Assembly (NCBI GenBank): GCA_003024785.1
Contig: PUQB01000020.1
Span: forward strand, 1,206,314-1,270,313
Direction of reading: 5' to 3'
DNA from: Selaginella tamariscina
Lineage: Eukaryota > Streptophyta > Lycopodiopsida > Selaginellales > Selaginellaceae
Length of the DNA: 64,000 nucleotides
A program made the translations under genes and the position numbers. Of this stretch, positions 23,291-36,031 are shown piece by piece. Under the pieces are notes generated by a model. It ran no database searches, was not told where the DNA came from, and worked only from the letters and a program-made list of their open reading frames with translations. Positions within the stretch are counted from its first letter, which is position 1. Each line of letters begins with the position of its first letter.

Positions 23291-24193
23291 CATGTCCGAG
23301 CATGCTCTTCATGAGCAAGTTGCTGCCCTCCAGCAGCAGCTCAAAACTACACCTGGAGAATGATCAGCTCCGACAGCGTGCGAATTCTCCAGAGCCGAAG
23401 ATCAGCATGCCGAAAAGTTCGATGGTACCCGATCGAAGTTCCGAGGTTTTCTCAATCAAGTTCGTCTGCGGATCGTGATGCAGCCGAGGCGCTACAGCAC
23501 AGAACCCATTAAGGTTGGATTGATCGGGTCGCTGCTTTCTGGTTCTGCTCTTTCATGGTTCTCAGCCTTGCTGGAGAACAATGATCCGATCCTTGGGAAT
23601 TTTGACGAGTTTGTGGAACGGTTCACGGCGATGTTCAGTGACGTGGATCGTGAGAGTGCTGCCATCACCAAACTCCGTCAGCTTCACCAAGGGGGTATGT
23701 CGTAGCAGAGTACGCATCGAAGTTTCAACTTCTTGCTTGTGATGTCACATGGGGAGATCGTGCTCTCAAGGAGGTTTTCCGGTCGGGGTTGCAGGACGAG
23801 GTCAAAGACATGTTGCTGAATTTTGCGGTTCCGGAAACCCTCACCAGCATGATCGAGTTGGCAATTCGTTGTGACAACCGGTTGATCGAGCGGAAACAAG
23901 AACGTCGGCATCCTTCTTTCTTCTTGGTGCCGTCTTCTTCCATTTCTGCAGTCCCTGTTCCCTCATCTGCTGATTCATCATCTTCCTCAGTAGAACCATC
24001 CCCGATGGAATTAGGGCGATCACGCCGAGGCAAGCTTTTGCCAACCGAACGTCAGAAGCGGATTCAGTACAAGCTTTGTTTGTACTGTGGGGACCCGTAC
24101 CACAAGTTGGAGAATTGTCATCGACGTCCAAAACAAGCTCGTGAAGTGGCCCTTGCTGTGCTGCCGGGAAACGAGAAGATCCAGCCCGAATAG
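23291..24193 (+). pseudogene. gag of the second-family Gypsy (fossil)
   Basis: Begins MSEHALHEQVAALQQQL and carries the gag capsid core (GSLLSGSALSWFSALLE, FVERFTAMFSDVDRE), then a Ser-rich linker and a CCHC zinc knuckle (CLYCGDPYHKLENC) near 24076-24117. Gag packages the element RNA. Broken. Confidence 0.85.
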
Positions 24194-24339
24194 GAGCCGT
24201 CCGGCTGGATTGCCGTGGAACAACTCATGTTCCTCAAGGCTCTTCACTCATAACATCTTCCCTTCCTCATCTTGGATCCATTCCATCCACGAAGGTGTGC
24301 AAGCCGTTCCATGTTCCGGTGCAGCTGAAGACACCAGAG

Positions 24340-26257
24340 GTGGAGTTCTCTGGTAAAGCTTTGGTGGATAGCGGAGCGAACGCAAATTTCATCGACAAGA
24401 ATTTTGCTGTCAACACGGGATCCGTCTACATCCTTTGAAGACTCCTGGTTCTGTACGGGTCGTTGATGGACGAGATATCAAATCTGGAGCGGTAATAAAT
24501 GACACGGAGTTCGTTGAGGTCGTTGCTTGCGGTGCTGTGTGCAACATCTCCTTCAGTGTTGTTTCTATTCCAGACTCTACGATTATCCTTGGTTTGCCGT
24601 GGATCGAGTTGGTGGATCCTGGTTGGAGAGAACGTTTCATGAACAGTTTCCCAGCTGTTTCAACTCCAGCCACACTCTTTGATTCCGATCCTGTTCCAGT
24701 TCCTCCTCCACTTCAGTCTCGCATATCACCTTGAAGCAGTTCAAGAAAGATAGCCGACATGACCCAGCATCCGTGTTCGCGATCAAAGTCTATCCCTGCT
24801 CTGCTAAGGATGTTTCTGTTCCTCCTGCCTTACCAAAGCAGTATGCCGATTTCGCAGACGTCTTCGACAAAAAGAAAGCTTCTGCCTTGCCACCGCACCG
24901 TGAGTACGACTGTCCTATCGATCTCGTTGAGGGTAAGCAGCCGTCCTCCGGTCCCATTTACGGTCTCTCACCAACAGAGTTGGAGACATTGAGGAAATAC
25001 ATTGAGGAGAATCTTGTCACCGGATTTATCCGTCATTCGCGATCACCGGCTGGTGCTCCAGTATTCTTTGTTTCCAAGAAGGATGGAAGTCTCCGGCTCG
25101 TGGTGGACTACCGAGATCTGAATAAGGTCACCATTCCAAACAAGTATCCTCTCCCGCTCGTCTCCGACATGCTCGAACGTCTTTCTGGTGCCCGGTACTT
25201 CACAAAGATCGATTTAAGAGGAGCGTACAATCTCATCCGAATTCGAGAAGGGGACGAGTGGAAAACAGCTTTCCGTACACGCTACGGACATTTCGAGTAC
25301 GTAGTAATGCCGTTCGGCCTGACAAATGCACCTGCTGTGTTCCAGCACATGGCTAACGATATTTTCCGGGACTTCTTGGATTTGTTTGTCATCATGTACC
25401 TAGACGACATCCTGATATTTTCCAAGACTCGAGAAGAACACGAACGGCATGTACGGTTAGTCTTGGAGAGGCTCCGGAAGCACCACTTGTTTGCCAAGTT
25501 GGAGAAGTGCTCTTTCAGTCAGCAGTCTGTCGAGTTCCTGGGGTACATCATTTCAGCTGAAGGTGTTCACATGGATCCTGCAAAAGTCCGGACTGTATTG
25601 GAGTGGGAGAGACCATCAAATGTTCGTGATGTTCGATGTTTCCTCGGGTTTGCGAACTTCTATCGACGTTTCGTTCGGGATTTCTCCAAGATTGCATTGC
25701 CATTGACGAAGTTGACTGGCAAGGATGTTCCATTTGTCTGGTCCTCTGAGGCTGAGGAGGCGTTCGAGTTCCTAAAGAAGGCGTTCACCTCGGCACCTGT
25801 TCTTATCCATCCTGACCCTGCGAAGCCATATTTCGTGGAAGCTGATGCCTCTGACTTCGCCATTGGTGGAGTGTTGTCCCAGGAAGGTCCAGATCATCTT
25901 CTCCATCCCATTGCTTTCCATTCCCGCAAGTTCACTGCACCTGAGATCAACTACGATGTCTACAACAAGGAGCTGCTGGCGATCGTCGATGCCTTTGAGG
26001 AGTGGCGCAGATTCCTTGAAGGTTCCCCGCATGTGGTTAAGGTGTATTGTGATCACAAGAACCTCCAGTACTGGGCAACAGCACGAGTTCTCAATCGACG
26101 TCAGGCGCGATGGGCACAGTCTTTGTCCCGGTTCCGATACGTGATTATTCATCGTCCCGGTCGTCTAAATGGCAAAGCAGATGCCTTATCTCGTCGCAGT
26201 TACCTAGCTCCAGTACCAGGTGAAATCCGATTTGATCAACAAGAACAAGTCATCTGA
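24340..26257 (+). pseudogene. Protease, reverse transcriptase and RNase H of the second-family Gypsy (fossil)
   Basis: An aspartic protease motif (LVDSGANANFID) lies near 24359-24395. An open stretch of 508 codons (24731-26257) then holds reverse transcriptase ([42 protein letters not shown]) and RNase H (FVEADASDFAIGGVLSQ, YNKELLAIVDAFEEWR, ADALSRR). This is the longest open frame in the window and the best-kept Gypsy polymerase. The element as a whole is broken. Confidence 0.93.
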
Positions 26258-26268
26258 GCTCCGACCAG

Positions 26269-27560
26269 TTGTTGGTGAACGCGCTTTCCCGTTCTTCTGC
26301 TCCAGTTGACACTTCGTTTTTGGATCTAATCCGAGAAAATCTCCCTCAAGACGAGTTTGCTCGTGATGTCCTTGCACATGTTCGACGAGTTCAGCCATTG
26401 TCTTCAGGGTCACAACTACGAGATTATGCTGCTTTCCATCTTCATAATGGGTTGCTGTACCACCACATCCAAATCTATGTTCCGGACGGAGAACTGAGGT
26501 TGCGAGCTGTCCAACACTGCCATGACAACACAGCTGCAGGACATTTTGGCATTCGAAAGACGATCGAGCTGGTACAACGGGTGTTCTGGTGGCCTCGGCT
26601 TCGCGTGTATGTTGAGAGATTTGTGCGATCTTGTGACACGTGCCAGCGTACAAAGCTTCCTCGTCATCGACCGGTTGGACTACTACAGCCTCTTCCTATT
26701 GCTCAGCGGCCATGGTCATCCATCACCATGGATTTCCTCACGGATTTACCGCCTTCTAGAGGGTTTGATGCTGTCCTAGTCATTGTTGATCGGTTCTCTA
26801 AGATGGCGCACTTTGTTCCCTGCAACAAGACATGTTCGGGTCCTGATGCTGCAGATCTGGTGTACCGGGAGGTGTTCCGCTTCATGGTCTTCCTGATGAA
26901 CTTGTCACTGATCGAGGTCCCCAGTTCACTTCGGCATTTGGCGGAGATTCCTAGATCGGCTACGTATCACCAGGAAGCTGTCTACTACACATCATCCTGA
27001 AACAGATGGACAATCGAGCGCACAATTCAGACTCTGGAACAATATCTCCAGTGTTTCATTTCTCATCTGCAAGATGATTGGGTTGATCTCCTTCTTGCTT
27101 GCCCGTGGTTCCTGGCCTCACCACTGTTGCCGATGATCGTGTTGAGCATCTCTGACAGGTCCATGAAGAAGTGCAGCATCATCTTTAACGCACTCGGGAT
27201 TTGCAACAACAAGCTGCTAATCGTTCCCGTTCCTCTCCTCCAGCATTCACAATTGGTGACCAAGTGTGGCTCCTCCGCGTCATTGGCCAATCACACGTCC
27301 CTGTGACAAGTTGGACTATCAACGCTTGTAGCCATTTCGCATCATCCGGCGTCATTGGCCAACCACACGTCCCTGTGACAAGCTGGACTATCAACGCTTG
27401 GGGCCATTTCGCATCATCGACAAACTCTCTGATGTGACGTTCCGCCAACCATCTGGATCCATCCATGTTCCATCAACGATATCCTACAAAACCTCAACCA
27501 TCTGGATCCATCAACGATATCCTACAAAACCTGGACCAATGACGCGTGGTGCTCGTCATC
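26269..27560 (+). pseudogene. Integrase of the second-family Gypsy (fossil)
   Basis: A 243-codon open stretch (26269-27000) holds the zinc-binding HHCC region (HCHDNTAAGHFG, CDTCQRTK) and the start of the catalytic core (ITMDFLTDLPPS, VIVDRFSKMAHFVPC). Downstream integrase text is broken and partly duplicated up to the 3' LTR. Confidence 0.88.
27283..27421 (+). repeat. Tandem duplication of ~70 bases in the integrase tail
   Basis: A unit starting GTCATTGGCCAA and ending in CGCATCATC occurs twice in tandem. A shorter CATCTGGATCCATC...ATATCCTACAAAACCT duplication follows at 27449-27534. Confidence 0.85.
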
Positions 27561-27573
27561 GAAGGGGAGATAG

Positions 27574-27953
27574 TGTAAGGATCATGGGTCATTTTTTACT
27601 TTTCATAGGACTTGAACCCGAGACCTTTTGGCTAACACACACATGTATTAACCAACTGGTCCGTATGATCCTGGATGCTGAACTACACCATCAACAGCAA
27701 GGCGTATATTCATACGCATGTTCCAGACCAGTGTGGACCACACATTCTAGACCAGTTGTGGATCACACATTCCAGACCAGTTGTGGACCATACAATCCTC
27801 AGGACCTCAGATATATAAACAGGGTTCCAATTCCAGGTTTCTCAGAATCATTCAACACCAGTCTTCGGCCTTGTGTTTCATTTTGTATTCATTTCTTTCT
27901 TGAATACAATCTCCTCCTTTCAAGGTTCCACCCTTGTTCTAAAGGTTGTGACA
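27574..27953 (+). repeat. 3' LTR of the second-family Gypsy
   Basis: 380 bases, matching the 5' LTR closely, with the same TATATAAACAGGG block near 27812. Confidence 0.9.
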
Positions 27954-28040
27954 CCAAATGTGATCGAGAGGCAAATAAGCTTTCCAATTCACCAAGTATT
28001 AAAGTTGGCAATGATGAAGACGAGAATCAAGGATGGCTGC

Positions 28041-28631
28041 TGTCATGACCCGATACAGGATACAGGTTTTCCGGATACAGGATATGGGTTGCAGGATTTT
28101 CCTACAGGATATTCCTATAGGGATTCCGGATACAGGATACGGTTGCAGGATATTCTTACAGGATATGCCACAGGATATGCCTAGAGGATAAGGGACATGT
28201 GGACTCATCTTAACCTCTGCATGCATGCAACCACTTTTAGCACTCATGCCTAGATTAGCTCTTGGAGTTGTGAGCATAAAAGCTCCGACTTAATTGCTGT
28301 ACAATCAGTTACTATCAACACTAGTCTTACTACGATCAATCTCGTCTTGTCTTGTTCTTCTTGTTTCTGTCCTGCTCTTGTCTTGCTCCTATTTCCTGTC
28401 ATGCTCCTGGATCCTGTCCTGCTCCTGTCTTGTTCCTGGATCTTATCCTGTTTTTGTCTTGTTCTTGGATCTTGTCTTGCGCCTTTCTGTCTTGCTCCCA
28501 AATCCTATCCTGTTCTTGTCTTGCTTCTGAGTTTTCTGAGTTCCTGTCCTACTCTCCATCCTATTATTGAGTCAAGCCTTCTTGTTCTTGGGATCTTGCT
28601 CTCTTCCTGGTTCCTGAATCGTGGCTTGACA
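28041..28631 (+). repeat. 5' LTR of a third chromodomain Gypsy
   Basis: 591 bases, TGTCATGACC...GTGGCTTGACA, preceded by GCTGC (28036-28040). The partner LTR, in the opposite direction, is 36032-36665, next to GCAAC (minus strand GTTGC), which differs at one base. Gag follows on the right. Confidence 0.85.
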
Positions 28632-28722
28632 GTTTGATAGTAACTGCTTTCATAGCTCTCTGTTTCCCAGTTACTTTTTTTTAATTCTTTTCCTTCGTTT
28701 TCCTCCTTTTCTTTCATAGATC

Positions 28723-30409
28723 ATGGCTGATTTTGAGCACTTCCAATGCGAGCACCAAATGTTGCTTCATGAGCTGGCCACTTTGTGCCAAGTGGTCACC
28801 GATTTGCAAGGTTCCACCAATGCGGCACATGTAGCTGCTGATGCATCCTCCAAGGCTGCTGCGCAGGCTCTCTCTCAGGCATCGATGGTTCCTTCTTCAT
28901 CGAAACTTTTCTACAGAACCGAAGATCAGCATGCCCGAAAAGTTTGGTGGCAATCGTGCGGATTTCCAAGGTTTCCTAAATCAGATCAGGCTCTTGATCC
29001 GCATGTAACCATGCCGCTACTCGACTGATGCACAAAAGGTTGGCCTTTTGGCATCTTTACTAAGTGGATCTCCACGGGCTTGGGTTGCCCCCTTGCTAGA
29101 GCGTGACGACCCATTGATGGAAGAATTTGAAGGTTTCGTGGCTGCCTTTGAAGCTTGCTTTGGAGATCCTGATAAGTACTGTTCCGCATGCACGAAGTTA
29201 CGGAAGCTCACTCAAGGATCCCGACCAGCTTCCGTCTATGCATTCGAATTTCAGCAAATTTGCACGAACATTCCATGGGACGAGACTGCATTGATTGAAC
29301 ACTTCCATTTGGGTTGAGGGATGACGTGAAGGACCTTCTCCTTATGTTACCGGATGCCCAAACATTAGCAGAGATCATGCAGCAAGTTGTTCGTTGTGAC
29401 AATCGTCTGTTCGAGCATCGTCAGGAAAGATCCCGTCAGTAGTTCCTGCAAACCAATCCTGTGGCTGTGGTACATGTTCCTGCACTACCTTCTGAGTAGT
29501 TCCTATGGAGATTGAGAAATCCAAACGTGGCTCTCTTTCCGCTGCTGAGAAGCAACGTCGCCGCAGTGAGAACCTATGCTTTGTATTGTGGTGAAGCAGA
29601 ACACAAAGTGGCAGAATGTCCTATTAAAGCAGGAAGTTCAAGATGCATGAAGTTGAAGCTGAAGTTCAGTCGAAAAAACTTCAATGTCCACTTCGTCTAG
29701 GAGCCGTGAAGTTGGACGTAGGTGCAAGCTCCATTGGTGCTGCTCATACCATTCCATCATTTAAGTTTCTTATACACATTCATCTTAATAATCGAGAGCT
29801 CATGGAGTTTGCCTTATTAAACACTGGTGCAAATGCATGCTTCATGGATGACACTTTTGCAACTCAACATGGCATTTCGGTGGTGAAGTTGAAGCGTGCA
29901 GTTCCTGTAGAGGTGGTTGATGGGCGTCTAATTGCTTCTGGTGTTACCCATGCTACCGAACCTCTCTCCTGCAGTTATGGCACATTCAACTGTTCAATTT
30001 CCTTCAACTTGATCAAGACTCGGTCGACTCCCATCATTTTAGGCATGCCATGGTTCGTTGTTGCAAATCCGCAGATCAACTGGAGGTCTAGGACGCTCAC
30101 GTTTTCCTCTCCGACAACTAGGATCAATCATGTACCTTCCTGACAGTGTGTGCAGGATACATCCTTATTATCTGAGGCAATACAAGCTACAGGATTGACC
30201 GTGCCTGTTCCTGTACCAGTGTTGAAGACTCCTCCTCGACAGGATTCACCTCATGTCAGTTCCTCAGCCCATTCGCAGGCTCTCTCCACTCCTGTAAGTT
30301 TGCGTTTTCCTGTACAGGGTTCTTCCAATCCTGTATCAGTGTCGAAGGTTCTTCCTCAACAGGATCCATCTCCTGTTGATTCGTCAGCACATTCGCAGGC
30401 TTTCCCCAC
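28723..30409 (+). pseudogene. gag and protease of the third chromodomain Gypsy (fossil)
   Basis: Starts MADFEHFQCEHQMLLHELA, followed by the gag core (SLLSGSPRAWVAPLLE, FVAAFEACFGD), a zinc knuckle near 29575-29630 (YCGEAEHKVAEC), and an aspartic protease stretch (TGANACFMDDTFATQHG, PIILGMPWF) at 29806-30090. After it comes a Pro/Ser-rich linker with repeated CCTGTACAGG-type words. Broken in several places. The run is cut at 30410 by a large non-coding LTR element. Confidence 0.85.
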
Positions 30410-32159
30410 TGTCAAGTTTTAACCCAAAGGGCCACACGTGGCAACACGTGGCTGCCAGGTGGCCATTCGGCGTCATCACCCTGTGTGAGCAACGCTAAGT
30501 TTCACAGAACAACCCCAATGACCCCTAGGGTTAGACTCTAATGCCCAAGTGGACAGGAGACTTAGGTTTAGCCTAAGTCTCCCTAGAATGTCTGCCCCCA
30601 GAACCCTAGTTGACTTAGGGTCTTGCCCTAGAAGACCTAGACAGGCTCATGCCTTAACCCCCATCAAGAAGACGTGTGTTCCACACATACCCCTGCACAA
30701 AGCTAAGGCATCGTCACTTACCCCTTGAGGAATCACCCTCATCCGGGAGTACAACCCCTTTAGGGCGACAAGGGGTACCCTGAACCACGACTAACCCCTA
30801 AGGGTTTGAGTGGCCAAGTTATACCCTAGACCTAGGGCTAGTACTTAGTGAGGACACGAGTGTGCGCCGTAGGCGACACGAGTGTTCTGCTAAGCAAACT
30901 CCCTAAGGCTAGGTTTGGGATAACCCTAAGCACATGACCTTGCGAGTGCCTCACGAAAGGGCTCCTGCTAACATGTCTAGGTTGTTCAACCTTGAATTCC
31001 AAGGAGAACACTCCCTAGCCAAGTGTGCCAAAGCACACCTAGTTATGAGACCTAACCTCCCTTGAGCAGATGCCCAAGGCTTAGCACCCTAGTGCAAGCA
31101 CAAACATGTTGTTTGCTAAAGTATCCAACCCCTTGGCAACAAGCCCATGACATAACCCCAAAGGGCGTGCCTCAGGCGTTGCACCATGTGACGTTTAGCC
31201 CAGTGTCACATCTCCATGTGACACTGCCTTCCCCGATGTGGGCTATCATGCCATAACCCTTAGATTCAAGAGTTGCACTAAGTGCTACAAATGTGGCTCC
31301 TAAATGCCAACTTAGAATCCCTCAATGAACCCTCAAGAACCAGGTGATGTGAACCTGTCAAACAAGATCCCACGCCCACAGTTGGACAAGGACACGGATG
31401 TGCTTGCTTGGCTGTGAGTGCTACACCTAGCTTGACGTGGAGGAGGAGGTTGGAGACAAGCCTCAACCTCTGCCTCTTGGAACGTGCATTCCGACAAGAC
31501 CTCCCAGACATGGATTCGTCAATGTTAAGGGTAAGCTACCCGAAGGTGGGACGTACCCCTGGCATCTGGAAGTTAAGGCGGCACAACAGAGGGTTGTACC
31601 TTAACGACACAAGCTAAAGCTTGCACCGGCAGAAGAGCAACGACTCAATCATGAACCCAGGAGCTCTTCCACGTATACTCTACCTTATTTATGTGACGGA
31701 GCCCCCCCCCCCCCTCTTTTCCTGTTTGTGTTAGTGGGCTGGCACTGAATTCTAGCCCCTTAGATAAATTAGCAATATGAGCCTATAACTCACCCTTACT
31801 CCTACCCCTAAACCCTACCCAAGGGGGTGGGGGTTTTAGGGCGTGGGTTAGGGCAACCCTAGGGTTAGGTCAACCCTACAAGTGTTCCTAACCCTACTTA
31901 ACACGCCAAACTCATCTGCAACAACCAATCAGCCTATTTGGGACGTCAAAATCGGGGGTGGGTTTTTTAGAAGGTAAGTTCTAGCTTCGCTTAGAGTTTC
32001 CTACAAATACCTAATGACACCCGGCCGACCATCACCAAATACCCAAGTGCACTAAGCGGGCCTGTTTCCTACTACATCTAGGGTCCATCAACATAGTACA
32101 ATAGGTAACAACAGTCAACGTCCAAAGTAAAGGGTCGAGTCATAGTAAAAACTATGACA
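30410..32159 (-). repeat. 1.7-kb LTR, copy A
   Basis: 1,750 bases, same repeat as 39973-41695, 52422-54118 and 57872-59568. GC-richer than its surroundings, with many CCCTAA/TTAGGG-like words, a C-run near 31706 beside a TACCTTATTTATG promoter block, and the tip palindrome TCATAGT...ACTATGA at 32141-32158. Confidence 0.92.
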
Positions 32160-32470
32160 CACTCCCCGCCTTTGAAAATGTCAACATCCTCGTTGAGGTC
32201 CAACTCCAAGACTAGATAATGTTAGAAAAAACTAACCAAAACTAACATATCACATAATTTCATTACCCCCCTTGCATTACGCGAAGCCAAGTTCTTCAGA
32301 ACCGTCGTTCACTGAGTCGTAAACCCAGCTGCCGAGGCACCACCTGCGACATGAAGTCACTTGGAGACTTTTTGCACTCTGCAAAGTCTGTCACCTGACG
32401 CACACAACACTGGTTAATTTTTTACTTAACTAGAATTTATATTGGAGGCCTCTAGTTAGTGTTGTTGCCG
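30410..32470 (-). mobile_element. Non-coding LTR element (LARD-like), part 1
   Basis: A 1.7-kb LTR in minus orientation (30410-32159), a purine tract and about 310 bases of internal sequence end abruptly at 32470 in a Gypsy protease stretch. Left target duplication CCCAC (30405-30409) matches the one beside the LTR at 39973 (GTGGG on the plus strand), so these are two parts of one insertion. Confidence 0.85.
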
Positions 32471-35400
32471 GTGCAAATGCATGCTTCATAGATGACACTT
32501 TTGCAACTCAGCATGGCATTCCAGTGGTGAAGTTGAAGCACACAATTCCTATAGAGGTTGCAGATGGTCGTCTGATTGCTTCTGGCATAGTTACCCATGT
32601 TACCACACCTCTCTCTTGTACTCATGGCATTTTCAACTGTTTGATTTCCTTCAACTTGATCAAGACTCAGTCAACTCCCATTGTTTTGGGCATGCCTTGG
32701 TTTGTGGTTGCAAATCCTCAGATCAACTGAAGGTCCAGGACACTCACATTTTCCTCCTCGGTAGCCAGGATCAATCCTGTACCTTCCTGCGTGCAGGATA
32801 TGATCTTAGTGTCTAACGCAGTACAAACTATCGGATTGACCATGCCTGTTCCTGTATCAATGTTAAAGGTTCCTCCTCAATAGGATTCACCTCCTATCAG
32901 TCCGTCAACACATCCGCAAGTTCTCTCCACTCCTATAAGTTCACGGTTTCCTATACAGGGTTCTTCCAATCTTGTATCAGTGTCGAAGATTCCTCCTCAA
33001 CAGGATCCACCTCCTGTTGGTTCCTTAGCACACTCGCAGGCTCTCTTCAGTCCTGTGCATCCACAGACTTCTGTACATGATTCTTCCAATCCTGTACACT
33101 TGTCAACATCTGCACAGGTTTTTCCTAATCCTGCCTCTTTTCATTACTCTGCTTCTGTTCCACCCCTCAAGATCCTTCCTCTTTTTCAGTCACAACTCCC
33201 TCCTTCTCCTCTCCGAATTCTTACCACTACTATGCATGAACTTGCCACTAATCCTGCTCCTTTTCATCTTTTTGCTTTCCAAGTAACTCTTATGTCCTCT
33301 TTTAGCTTTCATGTATCTAACTCTCCTGTTTTCAATCTCATTCTCCCCTGCTCCTTCTCCTTCTCCTACTTCTTCCCTGCCAGCCAAGTATCACTCCTTT
33401 CAGGACGTTTTTGACAAGCACAAGGTTGCAGTTCTTCCTGTTCACAAGTCCTACGACTGTCCTATCGATCTTGTAGAAGGGAGACTTCACCGTTCAGACC
33501 GATTTATGCATTGTCACCTACAGAATTGGAGGTTTTTTGCCAGTACATCGAGGACAACTTGGCATCCAACTTCATTCGTCACTCAAAGTCCCCTGCAGGA
33601 GCACCTATCTTCTTTGTCAAGAAGAAAGATGGGAGTTTGCACTAGGTTGTGGACTACAGGGGTTTGAATCAAGTCACTATCCGAAACCGGTATCCATTGC
33701 CATTGATCCCAGAACTTCTCAATCGGCTACGAGGAGCAAAGGTGTTCACAAAGACGACTTACGAAGGGCCTACAATCTTGTACGGATTCGTCAGGCGATG
33801 AGTGGAAGACTGCCTTTTGTACAAGTATGGACATTTTGAGTACGATGATGCCTTTCAGACTTACTAATGCCCCAACCGTGTTCCAACACATGGTAAACGA
33901 CATCTTTCATGACTTCTTGGAACCAGTTTGTGGTGATCTACCTCGATGACATTTTGATTTTCTCCAAGGATCAAGCAGCACATGACAAGCATATACGACT
34001 AAGTTCTACAAAGGCTTCACGAGCATGGCATGTATGCAAAGTTGGAAAGTGTTTTTTTGACAGTGATACTGTGGAGTTCTTGGGCTACATCGTCTCTCCT
34101 GCTGGCGTTTCCATGGACATGCACAAGGTGAAGACTATTGTGGAGTGGGAGAGGCCCAAGTATATGAGACGTACAATGTTTTTTTGGCTTTGCAAACTTC
34201 TACAGGCGATTCATACAGGACTTCTCCAAGCGCGTACTTCCACTCACAGAACTCACCAAGTGCACAGGAGATTTCTTGGTCCGACAAGGCAAAACATGCA
34301 TTCACAGCACTTAAGGACGCCTTCATGATAGCTCCGATTTTAGCACATCCTGATCCTTCTCGTCCCTTCTTCGTTGAAGCAGATGCCTCGGATTTTGTAG
34401 TAGGTTCCCTATCACAAGTGGGAAGACAAATTACTCAATCCTGTAGCCTTTCACTCTCATAAGTTCCTTTTAACGGAAATCAATTACGAGATTCATGACA
34501 AGGAACTCAAGGCCATTGTGGATTCGTTCGAGGAGTGGCGGCATTTCTTGAAGGTGCTGCGCATCCTGTACAAGTTCTTACGATCACAAGAACCTGGAGT
34601 TTTTTCAAACGGCTCGAGTTTCAGTCGACAACAGGCTAGGTAGGCGGAATTCCTATCACGTTTTGATTTTGTTATCGTCTACATGCCCGATTTTTGGAAT
34701 GACAAAGCGACACATTGTCTAGGCGCTCTTACCTTGCATTGACCCCGGGCAATCCTGCATATGACTGTCAAAAGCAAGTGTTATTGGGTCCTGATCGATT
34801 TCGGCTTATGGCACTACATATTCATTATGCTCCAGCAAATTCAACACTTCTACAGGACATCCATTTGTAGTTGGCTACAGATGACTTGGCTACAGACGAC
34901 TTGGTAAAGAATGTGTTCTCACACATTAGTCCTGACATTGCAAGCTCCTCTTCCTCCAGTTCCTGTTCAGACTATAAGTTGTTCACCATACAAGACGGAC
35001 TCCTGTACTGGGAAGGTCTCATGTATGTTCTTGTTGGTGTTTACAAGACTCGTGTGGTACATGATTATCATGATACTCCAGCTACATGACATTTTAGTGT
35101 GGCTAAGACAGTTGAGTTGGTGACTCGCAACTATTGGTGGCCTGGGTTGTGAGGTTCTGTGGAAAGGTTTGACGGAGTTGTAACACCTGCAACAAGTCGA
35201 AGATGCCTTGTCATGTGCCCTCTGGTCTTCTTCGTCCTCTTCCTGTTCCTTTTGCTCCTTGGAGATCATTTCTATGGATTTCCTTATAAATCTTCCTCCT
35301 TATAGATTTAATGCAGTTCTTGTGGTGGTTGACTGTTTCACCAAACAGGCTCATTTCCTACCATGTAACAAGACGGCTATAGGCCAGACAACTGCTGAGT

Positions 35401-36031
35401 TGGTGATCCGTGAAGTTTTTTGACATCATGGTCTTCCTGAGAGTATTGTTTCTGATCGAGACCCATAATATATGTCCAAATTTAACAGGACAACTGGTTG
35501 GACCTTCTTCCAATGGCGGAGTTTGCCTATAACAACTCCATTCACGCATCTACAAGATAAACACCTTTCTTCACTCTTACAGGCTACCATCCACATTTTG
35601 ACTTTGGTCCTCCTGCTTCTCCTTCTTCCGCTCTAGCAGTACAAGATCGTCTCTAGCATCTTTGTCAGGTACAGGATGATCTCCAGGTTCATCTTTAGCA
35701 AGCAAAGGAATGATACAAGCGTCATGCTGATGTTCATCATCAGTCGGCACCTGCATACAAGATTGGTGATCTCGTGTGGCTTCTTCATTGGCATATTCAC
35801 ACCAACAGACCTTCTTCTAAGCTGAACTTTCAACGATTGGGCCCTTACAGGATTGCGGCTGAGGTCAATCCTGTAGCTTTCTGATTAGAGTTACCATCTA
35901 CGGTGAAACTTCATCTTGTGTTTCACACCTCTTTGTTTGTAGTCGTATCATCCTTCTTCTCTTCCTGGTCGTGCTTCTTCTCCTTCCCCTCTTGTGGTCA
36001 TTGACGATGAACCTGAGTACGAAGTTGCAAC
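32471..36031 (+). pseudogene. Protease to chromodomain stretch of the inner Gypsy (fossil)
   Basis: Plus-strand traces in order: protease (PIVLGMPWF) at 32500-32730, Pro/Ser linker to 33370, reverse transcriptase at about 33400-34180 ([12 protein letters not shown] at 33938-33970), RNase H at 34300-34700 ([13 protein letters not shown]), integrase at 34870-35560 ([27 protein letters not shown]) and the chromodomain start at about 36000. It is heavily broken. Its orientation is opposite to the other parts of the same older element (27959-28040 and 45112-45775), as expected if 32.5-45.1 kb was turned round. Confidence 0.8.

Larger units (their letters stand above)
22751..27953 (+). mobile_element. 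Gypsy element of a second family, nearly complete in layout
   Basis: LTRs 22751-23134 and 27574-27953 (384 and 380 bases, TGTAAGGATC...GTGACA) are flanked by CCAAG (22746-22750) and CCAAA (27954-27958). A purine tract (CGAAGGGGAGATAG) precedes the right LTR. Inside, in order on the plus strand, lie gag, protease, reverse transcriptase/RNase H and integrase. It is one of the better preserved elements here, with a 508-codon open pol stretch, but it is broken in several places. LTRs are close, so it is fairly young. It lies inside the chromodomain-coding part of an older Gypsy. Confidence 0.93.
22694..28040 (-). pseudogene. Chromodomain end of the inner Gypsy, split by another element
   Basis: Two short pieces (22694-22745 and 27959-28040, minus) are neighbouring parts of one chromodomain-coding stretch, as seen by comparing the unbroken copy at 36680-36850. 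They are separated by the 22751-27953 Gypsy with target duplication CCAAG/CCAAA. The right piece ends at the 28041 LTR. Confidence 0.78.

Noticed and set aside
23051-23293. Lys/Arg-rich minus-strand frame
   Set aside because: It is the reverse of a T-rich stretch after the Gypsy 5' LTR, with no homology expected.
31795-31905. Interstitial telomere from a chromosome fusion
   Set aside because: The heptamers are irregular and recur at the same place in every 1.7-kb LTR, so they belong to the element.
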